DNA of 64,000 nt from Bacteroidales bacterium (GTDB lineage Bacteria; Bacteroidota; Bacteroidia; Bacteroidales; Muribaculaceae): the NCBI GenBank assembly GCA_910575615.1, contig CAJTEX010000001.1, forward strand, positions 186,001-250,000, written 5' to 3'. Each line of letters opens with the position of its first letter. Positions within the stretch are counted from its first letter, which is position 1. Positions 36,095 through 44,616 of the stretch are shown in pieces. The position numbers and the translations under genes were made by a program. A model generated the notes under the pieces. The model worked only from the letters and a program-made list of their open reading frames with translations. It was not told the DNA's origin and did not search any database.

Positions 36095-36126
36095 CGAAAA
36101 TACTATATTTTTCACGGGATTGCAAA
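36095..36126 (-). promoter_or_regulatory. Promoter of the glycogen operon
   Basis: TTTG (36123-36126), 20 bases, then TATTTTCG (36095-36102) on the minus strand; one mismatch in the -7 box. Confidence 0.6.
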
Positions 36127-36146
36127 TTTTATCCGCTAAATTAACA

Positions 36147-36182
36147 TAAAAAAATAAGTTTCCTCAAGCAGAGGAAACTTAT
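36147..36182 (-). terminator. Rho-independent terminator of the large secreted protein gene
   Basis: Perfect 12-bp stem (36154-36165 with 36171-36182), 5-base loop, followed on the minus strand by a U-rich run (As at 36148-36154). Located 43 bases past the stop. Confidence 0.88.
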
Positions 36183-36224
36183 ATGTTATTAAGCGATGTT
36201 TTTAGGCATCGCGGCTGGGGCGTT

Positions 36225-39200
36225 TTACCTGACAAGAACCTTGACGGTGGTTCCGGCGGCGGTCACGATGTATGCTCCTGGAGCCATCGGGTGGGAGCCG
36301 TCGCCTGTGCCGCGCCATAAGGTCTTGCCGTCGGCCGAGTGTATGGCCACCAAGCTGTCACCGGCGTTGGTCACGACGATGTTACCGCCGCTGACGGTGA
36401 TGGAGAGCGCTGGGGCTGCTACGGCGTGTATGCCCGATTTGGAGACGGTGATTGATGCCTGGGCCGAGGCGGCCGACTCTTTTTCGGTGACGGTCGTGAC
36501 GTGGTAGCGGTAGGTGTTGCCATCCTCCACTGCGTCGTCGAGATACTCAGGGGTGGTGGTGTCGCCGATGAGCAGGCCGTCGCGGTAGACATTGTATTTC
36601 GCTATGGAGTGCATCTCAGTGGCAGACACGAAGTTGACATCATCGACCAATATGCCGAACATGTCGCGGCTGACATAGTTGATGGCGAAATACTTGGCGT
36701 CGGCGGGGAGCTTGCATTCCACCTTCTCCCATCCGAGGGTGGATTTTGTGATTCTGCCGAGTTCGGTGAACGAGCCGGGGGCATTATCTGTGGTCGAGCA
36801 CATCAACCGTATCGTCTCGGGGTATTTGGAGGAGATGATTCCTAACTGGAACGACACGTAGGTGTCGCCGCGGAGCAGCGGGGTTATGAGCCAGTCGTCG
36901 GCAGGGTCGGGAGTGGGTGCGCTCTCCGAGGCGCGTTCGGGGCAAGTGGCCATCAGGTACTGTTTGCCGGTCTTGGCCTCCAGTCCTTCCGAGTTGGCCA
37001 ATTCGTCGGCGTTGACCACCATGAATGCCTTGGGAAGCTGCTCGTTGGGCATGGGGTTGGAGGCGAACTTGTAGACGCTCTTTCCGTCACGGTCGATGTT
37101 GGAGAAACCGCCGAGTGTCTCGTCGTAGCTGAACGGTTCAAGATTTTCGAACGACTCGGTGAGAGTCTTGTTCAGTTCGGGTTCTTGCCATGTGAGGTTG
37201 ACCGCGTTGTCGAGCATCGATGCCGACAGGGTGGTGACGGTGGGGAGGATGGGCTTGCGCACCTCGGTGGATATCACGCGGGAGTTGTTTGACTCAACTT
37301 CGTCGGCTGCCACGAGGGAGGCCTTGATATCGATTGTCTTGGAGGCGTCGCCGATGGCAGGGATGAAGCTCCAGGTGTATGTCCTCTTGGCTCCTGAAGC
37401 GAGCTGTGCGCCCGTCATTACGCCGGAGGCGATGACATCGCCGTCGGATATGGCTTCAAACTTGACATCTGACGACAATGAGGTGAAGCCGGTGTTGGTG
37501 ACCTCGGCGGTAAACGATGCCTCTTCGCCGACCCTCACATCGTTGTCGCTGGTCAGGGTGGTCAGGGCGAGGTCGTTCTGCGCCGAAGTCTTGAGGGAGT
37601 AGCTGTCGATGGCGTAGATGTAGTCAACGTCGTCGAGAGCCACGTCTACGATGATCTGCACCCAGGGTTTGTCCTGGAACTCGGCGGGGAGGGGGTATGA
37701 CACCTCGGCCCAATCGGTGGCCGCCCCGCAGTCGAGGGTGCCGAGCTTGACAAGCTGAGTGTCATAGTTGCTGGCGTAGACGGTCATCTCTGAAGCGTGT
37801 GAGGCATACCGCAGGTATTTCATCTCGAATGCCGCGTTGTGGATTCCGGCGGTCGAGAATTTGGGGAGAAGCACGCGCCCCATCGTGGGGTCGTCGTTGT
37901 AGGGGTTATATGCCACCAGGGCCGACTGGTTGTCATCTTCCACGATGGCAGTAGGGTCTTGCATCGCCCATCGTCCGGCATAGTTCTCGTCGGGGCGCGA
38001 GATGGTCAGCGGGGTGTATTTCATGTCGAGGTTGTCGAATGTCTCGACGGCCGGCAAGGCGTAGGGGGTACCGTGCATATCGCTGACATACACCGGGTCT
38101 TCATCTATCCAGTTGATGAGGTCGGTGCTGGTGCCGGCGGCGTTGCGCGGCCTCACCTGCAGGCGGGTGGTGCGCAGCTGCGCTCCCTCGGGGAGTGTAT
38201 AGACATACTCCATACCGTTGCCGGTCGATTCCTTGAAGTTGTAGTCTTGCGTGGCGTTGTCGTAGAGGTAAATGTCATACTCGATGGATTCGGGGTCGAT
38301 GTAGCCGCCGTTTTCACCCTCGGTGGGCGCAGTCCAGGTGAGGGTGTAGGTCATATTGTCGCGCGACAGCACTCCGGTGAGGTCGTGTACCCTCTTTGGT
38401 AGCACCACTCCGGTGTAGGTCGATAACGAGAGCGGCTCCCCCTCGAGCTGGCCGTTGACCTGTAGAGTCAGCGCGTTGTCACCTTGCACGGTGGCCACAG
38501 TCAGTGACTGGGTGGTGCCGGGAAGACCGGTGGCTTGCACGGTCTGGGCGGGAGAGGTGAGTATGGCGGTCAATTCGTTGTCAGCCGGGAGCTGCTTGCC
38601 GTTCATGGCCATGAGGGGCATAGTGAAGCTTACGGTCGCGCTGAGTCCACCCTCGGAGGCAGGTGTGACTGCCACGTCAGACGGTTGTGCAGGGGCAGCC
38701 GCGCTTGACTCTTTCTCATTCACCGCTATTTTCTTGAATGTGCATCCCCATGAGTTGATATCGGGTGTGTCCTTGGGGGTTATGCATCTGAAACCGATGT
38801 AATAGACCCCGGCTCCGTCAGGGAGACCGAATGCGATTGTCTGGGGGATGTCCTCGTTGGCCTTGGAGACGTAGAAGTTGGTTATCTCGCCGATTTTTGT
38901 GGTCATCCCATCGGCATCGGGTGTCGAGCCGAGATATACCTCGAATGATGATTGGAACGCTTCACCCCTCATGTTGTGAGTCATAGTGAACGACAGCTCG
39001 TAGTTTTTGTCGTCGGAGGTGAAACGTATGCCTGGGGTTATGGCCCAGTCGTCGCAGTCGGCCTTGCTGTTGGTGGGGCTTTGCAACCCTTTGAAGTTGC
39101 TTCGGTACTGCCATTTCTTGCCGTCGCCGTTGGCATCGATGATGGTGAACATATCGATTTCCTGCTGGGTTGGAGTCATCTCAAACGGTACGTCTACCGT

Positions 39201-39419
39201 TATGGTAACGGCTTTGCGGGGAGCCTCGGGGGCAGAATGGCCAATGGTTCCCTCCATGGCCGCACGCAGGGTCTCTACGCTGATTCTGGCGGGTTGTTCG
39301 TCAAGTGTGGCCGCGTTGCTGTCGGCAGCCGCTACACCGTGCCGCTGGTGTAGCACCACACCGGCTGAACTTAGCGCGAGTAGCGCTGCCGATGTCAATG
39401 TGAGTAATGATTTCTTCAT
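36225..39419 (-). CDS. Large secreted multidomain protein (jelly-roll/Fn3 type) with T9SS-like tail
   Basis: 1064 residues with an N-terminal signal (about 1-32). The order seen is a first jelly-roll domain resembling choice-of-anchor J (about 90-235, WAITPGIRF), Fn3-like segments (YTLTWTAPTEGENGG), a second jelly roll (WAMQDPTAIVEDD onward), a CARDB-like segment (DNDVRVGEEASFTAEVTNTGF), and a third jelly roll (SFENLEPFSYDETLGG, DDWLITPLL). An Fn3 follows, then a C-terminal domain ending in GAYIVTAAGTTVKVLVR. Similar architectures occur in Bacteroidales adhesins and surface proteins; no enzyme site is visible. Divergent from the Crp-like regulator gene. Confidence 0.8.
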   Translation of the reverse strand: MKKSLLTLTSAALLALSSAGVVLHQRHGVAAADSNAATLDEQPARISVETLRAAMEGTIGHSAPEAPRKAVTITVDVPFEMTPTQQEIDMFTIIDANGDGKKWQYRSNFKGLQSPTNSKADCDDWAITPGIRFTSDDKNYELSFTMTHNMRGEAFQSSFEVYLGSTPDADGMTTKIGEITNFYVSKANEDIPQTIAFGLPDGAGVYYIGFRCITPKDTPDINSWGCTFKKIAVNEKESSAAAPAQPSDVAVTPASEGGLSATVSFTMPLMAMNGKQLPADNELTAILTSPAQTVQATGLPGTTQSLTVATVQGDNALTLQVNGQLEGEPLSLSTYTGVVLPKRVHDLTGVLSRDNMTYTLTWTAPTEGENGGYIDPESIEYDIYLYDNATQDYNFKESTGNGMEYVYTLPEGAQLRTTRLQVRPRNAAGTSTDLINWIDEDPVYVSDMHGTPYALPAVETFDNLDMKYTPLTISRPDENYAGRWAMQDPTAIVEDDNQSALVAYNPYNDDPTMGRVLLPKFSTAGIHNAAFEMKYLRYASHASEMTVYASNYDTQLVKLGTLDCGAATDWAEVSYPLPAEFQDKPWVQIIVDVALDDVDYIYAIDSYSLKTSAQNDLALTTLTSDNDVRVGEEASFTAEVTNTGFTSLSSDVKFEAISDGDVIASGVMTGAQLASGAKRTYTWSFIPAIGDASKTIDIKASLVAADEVESNNSRVISTEVRKPILPTVTTLSASMLDNAVNLTWQEPELNKTLTESFENLEPFSYDETLGGFSNIDRDGKSVYKFASNPMPNEQLPKAFMVVNADELANSEGLEAKTGKQYLMATCPERASESAPTPDPADDWLITPLLRGDTYVSFQLGIISSKYPETIRLMCSTTDNAPGSFTELGRITKSTLGWEKVECKLPADAKYFAINYVSRDMFGILVDDVNFVSATEMHSIAKYNVYRDGLLIGDTTTPEYLDDAVEDGNTYRYHVTTVTEKESAASAQASITVSKSGIHAVAAPALSITVSGGNIVVTNAGDSLVAIHSADGKTLWRGTGDGSHPMAPGAYIVTAAGTTVKVLVR

Positions 39420-39554
39420 GGGAATTTTTTTGGTTTCGATTAAGTACTATTCAGAATTATTTTCACCTACAAATTAGTTGGTGTCTGCAAATAAAAGCAA
39501 AAAGTCACTCGTCGCCAAGTTTCGGAAGATTTTTTCAAGATTACCTGCCCCTTT

Positions 39555-39587
39555 TTTGACATAAAACAAAAAAATATCGTAAATTCG
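39555..39587 (+). promoter_or_regulatory. Promoter of the Crp-like regulator
   Basis: TTTG (39555-39558), 21 bases, then TAAATTCG (39580-39587), one mismatch in the -7 box, 47 bases before the ATG. Confidence 0.5.
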
Positions 39588-39633
39588 CAAACGATTGCCT
39601 CGGCCATACGTGACGCGGGGCCATTTCAAACCT

Positions 39634-40260
39634 ATGATTGCCGATTATATCAAGCCGATAGAGTTGCGGCAGGTTATTTCGCGCTATTGCGATCCGACCG
39701 ACGCCCTTGTTAATGATTTCGAGGCGGTGGCCCGCCTCGTGTGTGTCAAGAAAGAGGAAGCCTTGGTGAGGCAGGGTGAGCTTTGCACCGATTTCATAAT
39801 CAACCGTTGCGGACTGTTCAGGGTCAGCTGTGTCACGGATGGGAAGGAGGACACATTGCTGTTTGGCACATCGGGCGATGTGTTCACGTCATTGCACAGC
39901 TACTATGCCGGTGAACCGGCGGTGTTCTCGCTGGTCGCTGTACAGGATTCAGAGGCGTGGATGATTAGTTACGACGATATGCGGCGGCTTGAGGCAGACC
40001 ATCCTGTGATGGTGAAGTGGATGCGTGACCTGCTTGTCGAGCAGATGTTTGGCTTCGAGAAGCGTTATATCTACAATAACAACAAGTCGGCCGAGGAGCG
40101 GCTGCTTAATTTTATGCGGGTATGTTCGGGCAACCTGCGCCGCCCGTCGGTAAAACATATCTCAAGTATCGCTCCTTTGAAATACATCGCGCAGTATCTG
40201 AAAATAACGCAGTCTACTTTGTCGCGACTGCGTAACAAATTGGCCAAGACCGAGTGGTGA
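39634..40260 (+). CDS. Crp/Fnr-family transcription regulator
   Basis: 208 residues from ATG 39634 (MIADYIKPIELRQV); upstream in-frame residues from a TTG at 39595 are rejected as non-conserved leader. The N-terminal cyclic-nucleotide-binding-like barrel (VCVKKEEALVRQGELCTDFIINRCGLFRV) lacks the clear FGE...R..A phosphate-binding motif, so cAMP binding is doubtful. A helical linker follows, then a C-terminal HTH (LKYIAQYLKITQSTLSRLRNKL). No Fnr-type Cys cluster. Divergent from the large secreted protein gene, its possible target. Confidence 0.85.
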   Translation: MIADYIKPIELRQVISRYCDPTDALVNDFEAVARLVCVKKEEALVRQGELCTDFIINRCGLFRVSCVTDGKEDTLLFGTSGDVFTSLHSYYAGEPAVFSLVAVQDSEAWMISYDDMRRLEADHPVMVKWMRDLLVEQMFGFEKRYIYNNNKSAEERLLNFMRVCSGNLRRPSVKHISSIAPLKYIAQYLKITQSTLSRLRNKLAKTEW

Positions 40261-40280
40261 GGTGCCTGCTGGTCTTGGCC
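40242..40280. terminator. Bidirectional hairpin overlapping the regulator stop codon
   Basis: 10-bp perfect stem GGCCAAGACC / GGTCTTGGCC with a 19-base loop that contains the stop codon. T-rich sequence follows on both sides (GTATATTTTG on the plus strand, AATTTGTT on the minus). It separates the convergent regulator and acyl-CoA ligase genes. Confidence 0.6.
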
Positions 40281-40314
40281 GTATATTTTGGTGTTATCCG
40301 CTATGGTGCGAGGG

Positions 40315-42120
40315 TCAGGCGTACATGGCCTCGATTTCGCTGGCGTAGCGGCGGTTGATGACGGGGCGGCGTATCTTGAGGGTGTTGGTCAACTCGCCGC
40401 TCTCCATGGTGAACTCGCGGGGGAGAAGGGTGAATTTCTTGATTTTCTCGAATGAGGCCAACCCTTCCTGGAGGGCTTCGATGCGGCGGGTGAGCATCTC
40501 GATGATCTGGCTGTTCTTGAGCAGGTCTTCGAGCGACTGGTATTGTATCTTCTTGCGCCGGGCGTATTCCTTGAGGGCCTCGATGGCGGGGACGATGATG
40601 GCGGTGACGTATTTGCGGCTGTCGCCGATGACGGCCACCTGGTCGATGTATTTGTCTTCGCCAAGGCGGCTCTCGATGGCCTGCGGGGCGATGTATTTGC
40701 CGTTGGAGGTCTTGAAGAGGTCTTTGAGGCGTTCGGTCAGCACGAGGGCTCCGTTGTCGTCGATGCGTCCGGCGTCGCCTGTGCGGAACCAGCCGTCGGC
40801 GGTGAACACCGCCGCTGTCTCCTCGGGCTTGTTGAAGTAGCCGCGCATGACTGTGGGGCCTTTGACGAGGATTTCGTTCTCCTCGCCGATTTTCACCTCG
40901 ACGCCGGGGAGGGGGTTGCCGATGGTGCCGATCTGGTAGCCCACATAGGGGTGGAAGCTGACGGTGGCGGTGGTCTCGGAGAGGCCGTAGCCGATGACGA
41001 GGTTGACTCCCATTGAGTGGAAGAACTCGACGATGGCGTTGCTCAGCGGGGCGCCGGCGGTGGGGAACATGTTGCCGTTGGTGATGCCCATGGCTTTCTT
41101 GACGGTCGAGAAGACTTTTTTCTCGTAGAAGCGGTAGCGGGCTTCGAGCAGGCGTGGCACGGGGAGGCCGAGGCGCTTGTAGTGGAGGTTGCGGCGGCGG
41201 CCCACCTTGAGGGCGCGCGCGCAGAGCCAGCGGGCCACCGGACTCATGGCGCTCATCTTCTCCTGGATGGCGGTGTAGGCTTTCTCCCAGAAACGGGGGA
41301 CGGAACACATGCATGTGGGGCGCACCTCCTTGATGACATCCTGTATCATGCGCGGGTCGTGGTTGACATACACCTGTATGGCCGAGTCGAGGCAGAAATA
41401 GGTCCATGCCTTCTCGAATATGTGGCTCAGGGGGAGGAAGCAGAGCGAGGTGTCGCGGTCGGAGAGGGATGTCAGGGCCTCATGGTGCATCTCCAGGGCG
41501 GCGTTGAAGCAGCTGTGGGGCAGTATCGCCCCTTTCGGCTCGCCTGTGGTGCCGGAGGTGTAGAGCAGAGTGGCGACATCGTCGGGCACGGCGCGGGCGG
41601 TGCGGGCCTCGACCTCGCGGCGGCACGCGTCTGAGGCGGCCTCGCCGAGTTGGAGCAGCTGGCTGAATGTCATCGACGATTTGTCGTCGGCGTCGGTCTC
41701 GATTTCGTCATAGACCACGATCTGGGTCAGGGTGGGGAGTTTGGCTGCGACCTTGCGCGCTGTCTCATATTGCGCGCGGGTGCCGACGAAGATGATTCCC
41801 GCTCCTGAGTCGCGCACGATGTACTCGACCTGCTCCTCGGAGGAGGTGGCGTAAATCGAGACGGTCACAGCGCGGTTGGCGAAGCATCCGAAGTCGGTGG
41901 CGAGAATCTTGGGGTCGTTGGGTGAGAAGACGGCCACGCGTTCCTCCTCTTTCACTCCGAGGATTTCAAGGGCGCAGGCGACTTTTGAGGCTGCCTCTGA
42001 CAGCTCCCCCCATGTTATCGGGGTCCATTGTCCGGAAGGCTGGCGCTCCCAGAGGGCTGTGCGGCGGGCAGAGTAAGCGTCTGTCTGACGCTGTATGAGA
42101 GTCGTAAGTATGTTGGCCAT
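40315..42120 (-). CDS. Long-chain fatty acid--CoA ligase (AMP-forming)
   Basis: 601 residues from MANILTTLIQRQTDAY (42120); an in-frame start at 42246 is rejected because its extra 42 residues overlap the promoter box. AMP-binding motifs are LLYTSGTTGEPKGAILPHS, VIGYGLSETTATVSFHPY, WFRTGDAGRIDDNG and the lysine-containing C-terminal stretch ERLKDLFKTSNGKYIAP. It activates fatty acids to acyl-CoA at the membrane or in the cytoplasm, probably for lipid synthesis since no beta-oxidation genes adjoin. Ends convergent to the Crp-like gene. Confidence 0.92.
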   Translation of the reverse strand: MANILTTLIQRQTDAYSARRTALWERQPSGQWTPITWGELSEAASKVACALEILGVKEEERVAVFSPNDPKILATDFGCFANRAVTVSIYATSSEEQVEYIVRDSGAGIIFVGTRAQYETARKVAAKLPTLTQIVVYDEIETDADDKSSMTFSQLLQLGEAASDACRREVEARTARAVPDDVATLLYTSGTTGEPKGAILPHSCFNAALEMHHEALTSLSDRDTSLCFLPLSHIFEKAWTYFCLDSAIQVYVNHDPRMIQDVIKEVRPTCMCSVPRFWEKAYTAIQEKMSAMSPVARWLCARALKVGRRRNLHYKRLGLPVPRLLEARYRFYEKKVFSTVKKAMGITNGNMFPTAGAPLSNAIVEFFHSMGVNLVIGYGLSETTATVSFHPYVGYQIGTIGNPLPGVEVKIGEENEILVKGPTVMRGYFNKPEETAAVFTADGWFRTGDAGRIDDNGALVLTERLKDLFKTSNGKYIAPQAIESRLGEDKYIDQVAVIGDSRKYVTAIIVPAIEALKEYARRKKIQYQSLEDLLKNSQIIEMLTRRIEALQEGLASFEKIKKFTLLPREFTMESGELTNTLKIRRPVINRRYASEIEAMYA

Positions 42121-42243
42121 GTTGGAAACGAAAGGTGGAAAGCGGGATGGACTTGTGGCTTGGCCGTGTCGCGGGACGCGCCAGGCCGGGTTGCCCCGGG
42201 CTGTGGTGCGCTCCCTCATCCTTATGAACAAATCTGTGGCTGC

Positions 42244-42251
42244 CAAAGTTA
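42244..42251 (-). promoter_or_regulatory. -7 box of the acyl-CoA ligase gene
   Basis: TAACTTTG on the minus strand, 124 bases before the ATG. A second identical box lies at 42292-42299. Neither has a clear TTTG -33 element. Confidence 0.45.
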
Positions 42252-42312
42252 GCGGTCGCCGTCAGACAGGCCATAACTTTCCAATTTGGCACAAAGTTAG
42301 CCCTTTTTGCCG

Positions 42313-42341
42313 GGAATGGCGGAGGAAATCCTCCCCATTCC
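42313..42341 (-). terminator. Hairpin after the S41 protease gene
   Basis: Outer stem GGAATGG / CCATTCC and inner stem GGAGG / CCTCC with a C-C mismatch, 54 bases past the stop. No U-run, so a terminator role is uncertain. Confidence 0.35.
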
Positions 42342-42394
42342 GACGTGAAGTTAACAATTATTTACATTTTTCCCCGTTTTCAGGGGGGCTTTCT

Positions 42395-44038
42395 TTATTT
42401 TGACGGGGAGAGCAGGCGGTGATATTCCTCGGGGTCGTTGATGATTGCGAGGCCGCGGACGTAGACTGGGTTGAGGACCGGGTTGACCACCTTGAAGTAG
42501 GTCTGGGTCTCGAAAAGGTCGCGGCCAATGATGCCTTTGAGGATGGCCTCGATGGTCTTGCGGGAGATTTCGAGCTGCTCGGGGACAGGCTTGACAGAGT
42601 CGGTCTCGCCCAGTCTCACCATCTCGTCAATCATATCGGGGGTGACGGAGAACCCGCTGATGAAGCTCTCCTCAGTGGGATACTGGCGGGTGAGCTGCTT
42701 GCGGTTGGCGTCGACATACGAGATGGCAAACCGGTTGAGGATTCCTTTTGCCGTGAGGTCGCGGTAATAGTCGGAGTATCCGGTGGTGTCGACCGCGACA
42801 AACACGTCGGGCATCACGCCCCCGCCGCCATAGACGGTGCGCCCGGTGCGGAGCGTTGAGTACTTGTCTGAGTCTGAGAAGAGTATGGAGACGGCCGAGG
42901 AGAATTCCCCCGCTTCGTAGCGGTGGAGTATGTCCTTGCGGTATTCGTCGCTGTTGCCGCGCTTGTAAGGCTTCTGGATGCAGCGGCCCGAGGGGGTGTG
43001 GTATTTCGACACGGTCAGGCGTATCATCGAGCCGTCGGGGAAGGGGAAGGGGCGCTGCACGAGCCCTTTGCCGAATGTGCGGCGGCCCACGATGACTCCT
43101 CGGTCATGGTCCTGTATGGCCCCGGCGGTGATTTCACTGGCCGAGGCTGAGTACTGGTTGACCAGCACCACCACGCGGCCGTCTCTGAACTCGCCGTCGC
43201 GGTCTGTAGCGTAATAATGCTCTCCCATCGTCGGGGATTTGGTGTAGACCACCAGATCGTTGCGGTTGAGGAAACGCGCGCCCAGGTCGATTGCCGACCC
43301 GAGCAGGCCGCCACCGTTGTCCTGGAGGTCGAGCACGAGGTTTTTCATGCCCTGCTTGCGCAGCTTGGCCATGGCCTCGGAAATCTCCTTTGGGGTTGAC
43401 TCGGAGAATCGCGACAGGCGTATGTAGCCTGTGGTCGGGTCGGCCATGTATGCCGCGTCGATGCTGTACACCGGGATGTCGTCACGCACCACGAGGAAGT
43501 CGATGGGCTGGGCCACCCCTTTGCGCAGTATCTTGAGGTTGACAGGCGTGCCTTTGGGACCGCGCAGAATCTTTATCACGCTGGAATTCGGGCGTTTCAC
43601 GCCTGAGATTATCGAGTCGTCGGCCTGTATGAGCCGGTCGCCGGGGAGTATGCCGACCTTCTCCGAGGGGCCTCCCGATGTGGTCTGAATCACATACAGG
43701 GTGTCGTTGAGCATGTTGAACTGTATGCCGATGCCTGAGAAATTCCCGTCGAGGGGGGTGGTCAGTTCTTTTGTCTCCTCGGGGTCGGAATAGGTCGAGT
43801 GGGGATCGAGGGTTGCGAGCATCGCCTTGATGGCCTCCTGGGCGAGCTGGTCGGTGTCGACCGTGTCGACATAGCACTGCTCGATTATCTTCTCGGCCTG
43901 GGCGATTTTGTTGGCGGCGGGCATCTTGATGGGGCCTTCCCCCTTGAGGAAAGAGAAGAGGTCGCTCTGGGCCGAGAGGGGGAGGGCGGTGGTGGTTATG
44001 GCCAGGATGGCCAGGATGAACAGTCGGTATCTTTTCAT
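42395..44038 (-). CDS. S41 family C-terminal processing peptidase
   Basis: 547 residues with a signal peptide (1-23, PLSA-Q), so it acts in the periplasm. The PDZ domain holds GIGIQFNML and VGILPGDRLIQADDS. The S41 core follows with LVLDLQDNGGGLLGSA, catalytic Ser in VNQYSASASEITAGA and Lys in VGRRTFGKGLVQ. Ser-Lys proteases of this type trim or degrade periplasmic proteins. It starts 11 bases after coaD, in the gene order parE-coaD-S41 that I recall from other Bacteroidales. Confidence 0.95.
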   Translation of the reverse strand: MKRYRLFILAILAITTTALPLSAQSDLFSFLKGEGPIKMPAANKIAQAEKIIEQCYVDTVDTDQLAQEAIKAMLATLDPHSTYSDPEETKELTTPLDGNFSGIGIQFNMLNDTLYVIQTTSGGPSEKVGILPGDRLIQADDSIISGVKRPNSSVIKILRGPKGTPVNLKILRKGVAQPIDFLVVRDDIPVYSIDAAYMADPTTGYIRLSRFSESTPKEISEAMAKLRKQGMKNLVLDLQDNGGGLLGSAIDLGARFLNRNDLVVYTKSPTMGEHYYATDRDGEFRDGRVVVLVNQYSASASEITAGAIQDHDRGVIVGRRTFGKGLVQRPFPFPDGSMIRLTVSKYHTPSGRCIQKPYKRGNSDEYRKDILHRYEAGEFSSAVSILFSDSDKYSTLRTGRTVYGGGGVMPDVFVAVDTTGYSDYYRDLTAKGILNRFAISYVDANRKQLTRQYPTEESFISGFSVTPDMIDEMVRLGETDSVKPVPEQLEISRKTIEAILKGIIGRDLFETQTYFKVVNPVLNPVYVRGLAIINDPEEYHRLLSPSK

Positions 44039-44049
44039 AACGTTCTGGC

Positions 44050-44532
44050 TTATGGGATGAATTGTCGGTAGGGGGCGCCGAAGCGGGCAAGCTCCCTGAC
44101 GAGTGACGAGCTCACGGCTGCGAGCTCGGGAAGTGACAGAATCAGTATGGTCTCAAGGTCGCCTGCGGTGAGGAGCCGGTTGGCGTCGGCCATATTGCGT
44201 TCATATTCAAAGTCGGCCACGGTGCGGACTCCGCGCAGCAGGTAGTGTGCCCCTTTCTGGCGGGCGAACTCCGAGGCGAGCCCGCTGAAGCTCTCGACGG
44301 CCACCCGTGGCTCATCGGCGTACACGGCCCTGATGGCCGCGATGCGTTCTTCCAGTGGCATCCACGGGGTCTTGGAGGTGTTGGTGCCGAGGCCGATGAC
44401 GATGGTGTCGAACAGGCCGAGGGCACGGTCGACAATCGATTTGTGGCCGGTGGTGAAGGGGTCGAACGACCCGGCGAACAGGGCCACCCGTCCTTGGGCG
44501 GCGGCGCTTTGGTTTCCTTTCTGAGGTTCCAT
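44050..44532 (-). CDS. coaD: Pantetheine-phosphate adenylyltransferase
   Basis: Fourth step of coenzyme A synthesis: ATP plus 4'-phosphopantetheine gives dephospho-CoA. 160 residues with the nucleotidyltransferase motif GSFDPFTTGHKSIVDRA (TxGH), the LRGVRTVADFEYERNMADAN stretch of the pantetheine site, and the SSLVRELARFG end motif. The N-terminus has about 14 extra residues before the first strand. Probably co-transcribed with the S41 peptidase downstream. Confidence 0.96.
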   Translation of the reverse strand: MEPQKGNQSAAAQGRVALFAGSFDPFTTGHKSIVDRALGLFDTIVIGLGTNTSKTPWMPLEERIAAIRAVYADEPRVAVESFSGLASEFARQKGAHYLLRGVRTVADFEYERNMADANRLLTAGDLETILILSLPELAAVSSSLVRELARFGAPYRQFIP

Positions 44533-44556
44533 CGTAGGTTTGACTCGCCGCGAGGC

Positions 44557-44564
44557 CGAAAGTA
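44557..44564 (-). promoter_or_regulatory. -7 box of coaD
   Basis: TACTTTCG on the minus strand, one mismatch, 25 bases before the coaD ATG. The -33 element is not clear. Confidence 0.35.
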
Positions 44565-44616
44565 AAATCTGAATGAGTATTAAACAGCCAACGTGGCGCG
44601 GCGGTTTGGTGGCTGG

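Noticed and set aside
40315-40360. Promoter for the acyl-CoA ligase at its gene end
   Set aside because: The region is at the 3' end of the minus-strand gene and holds only the convergent terminator.
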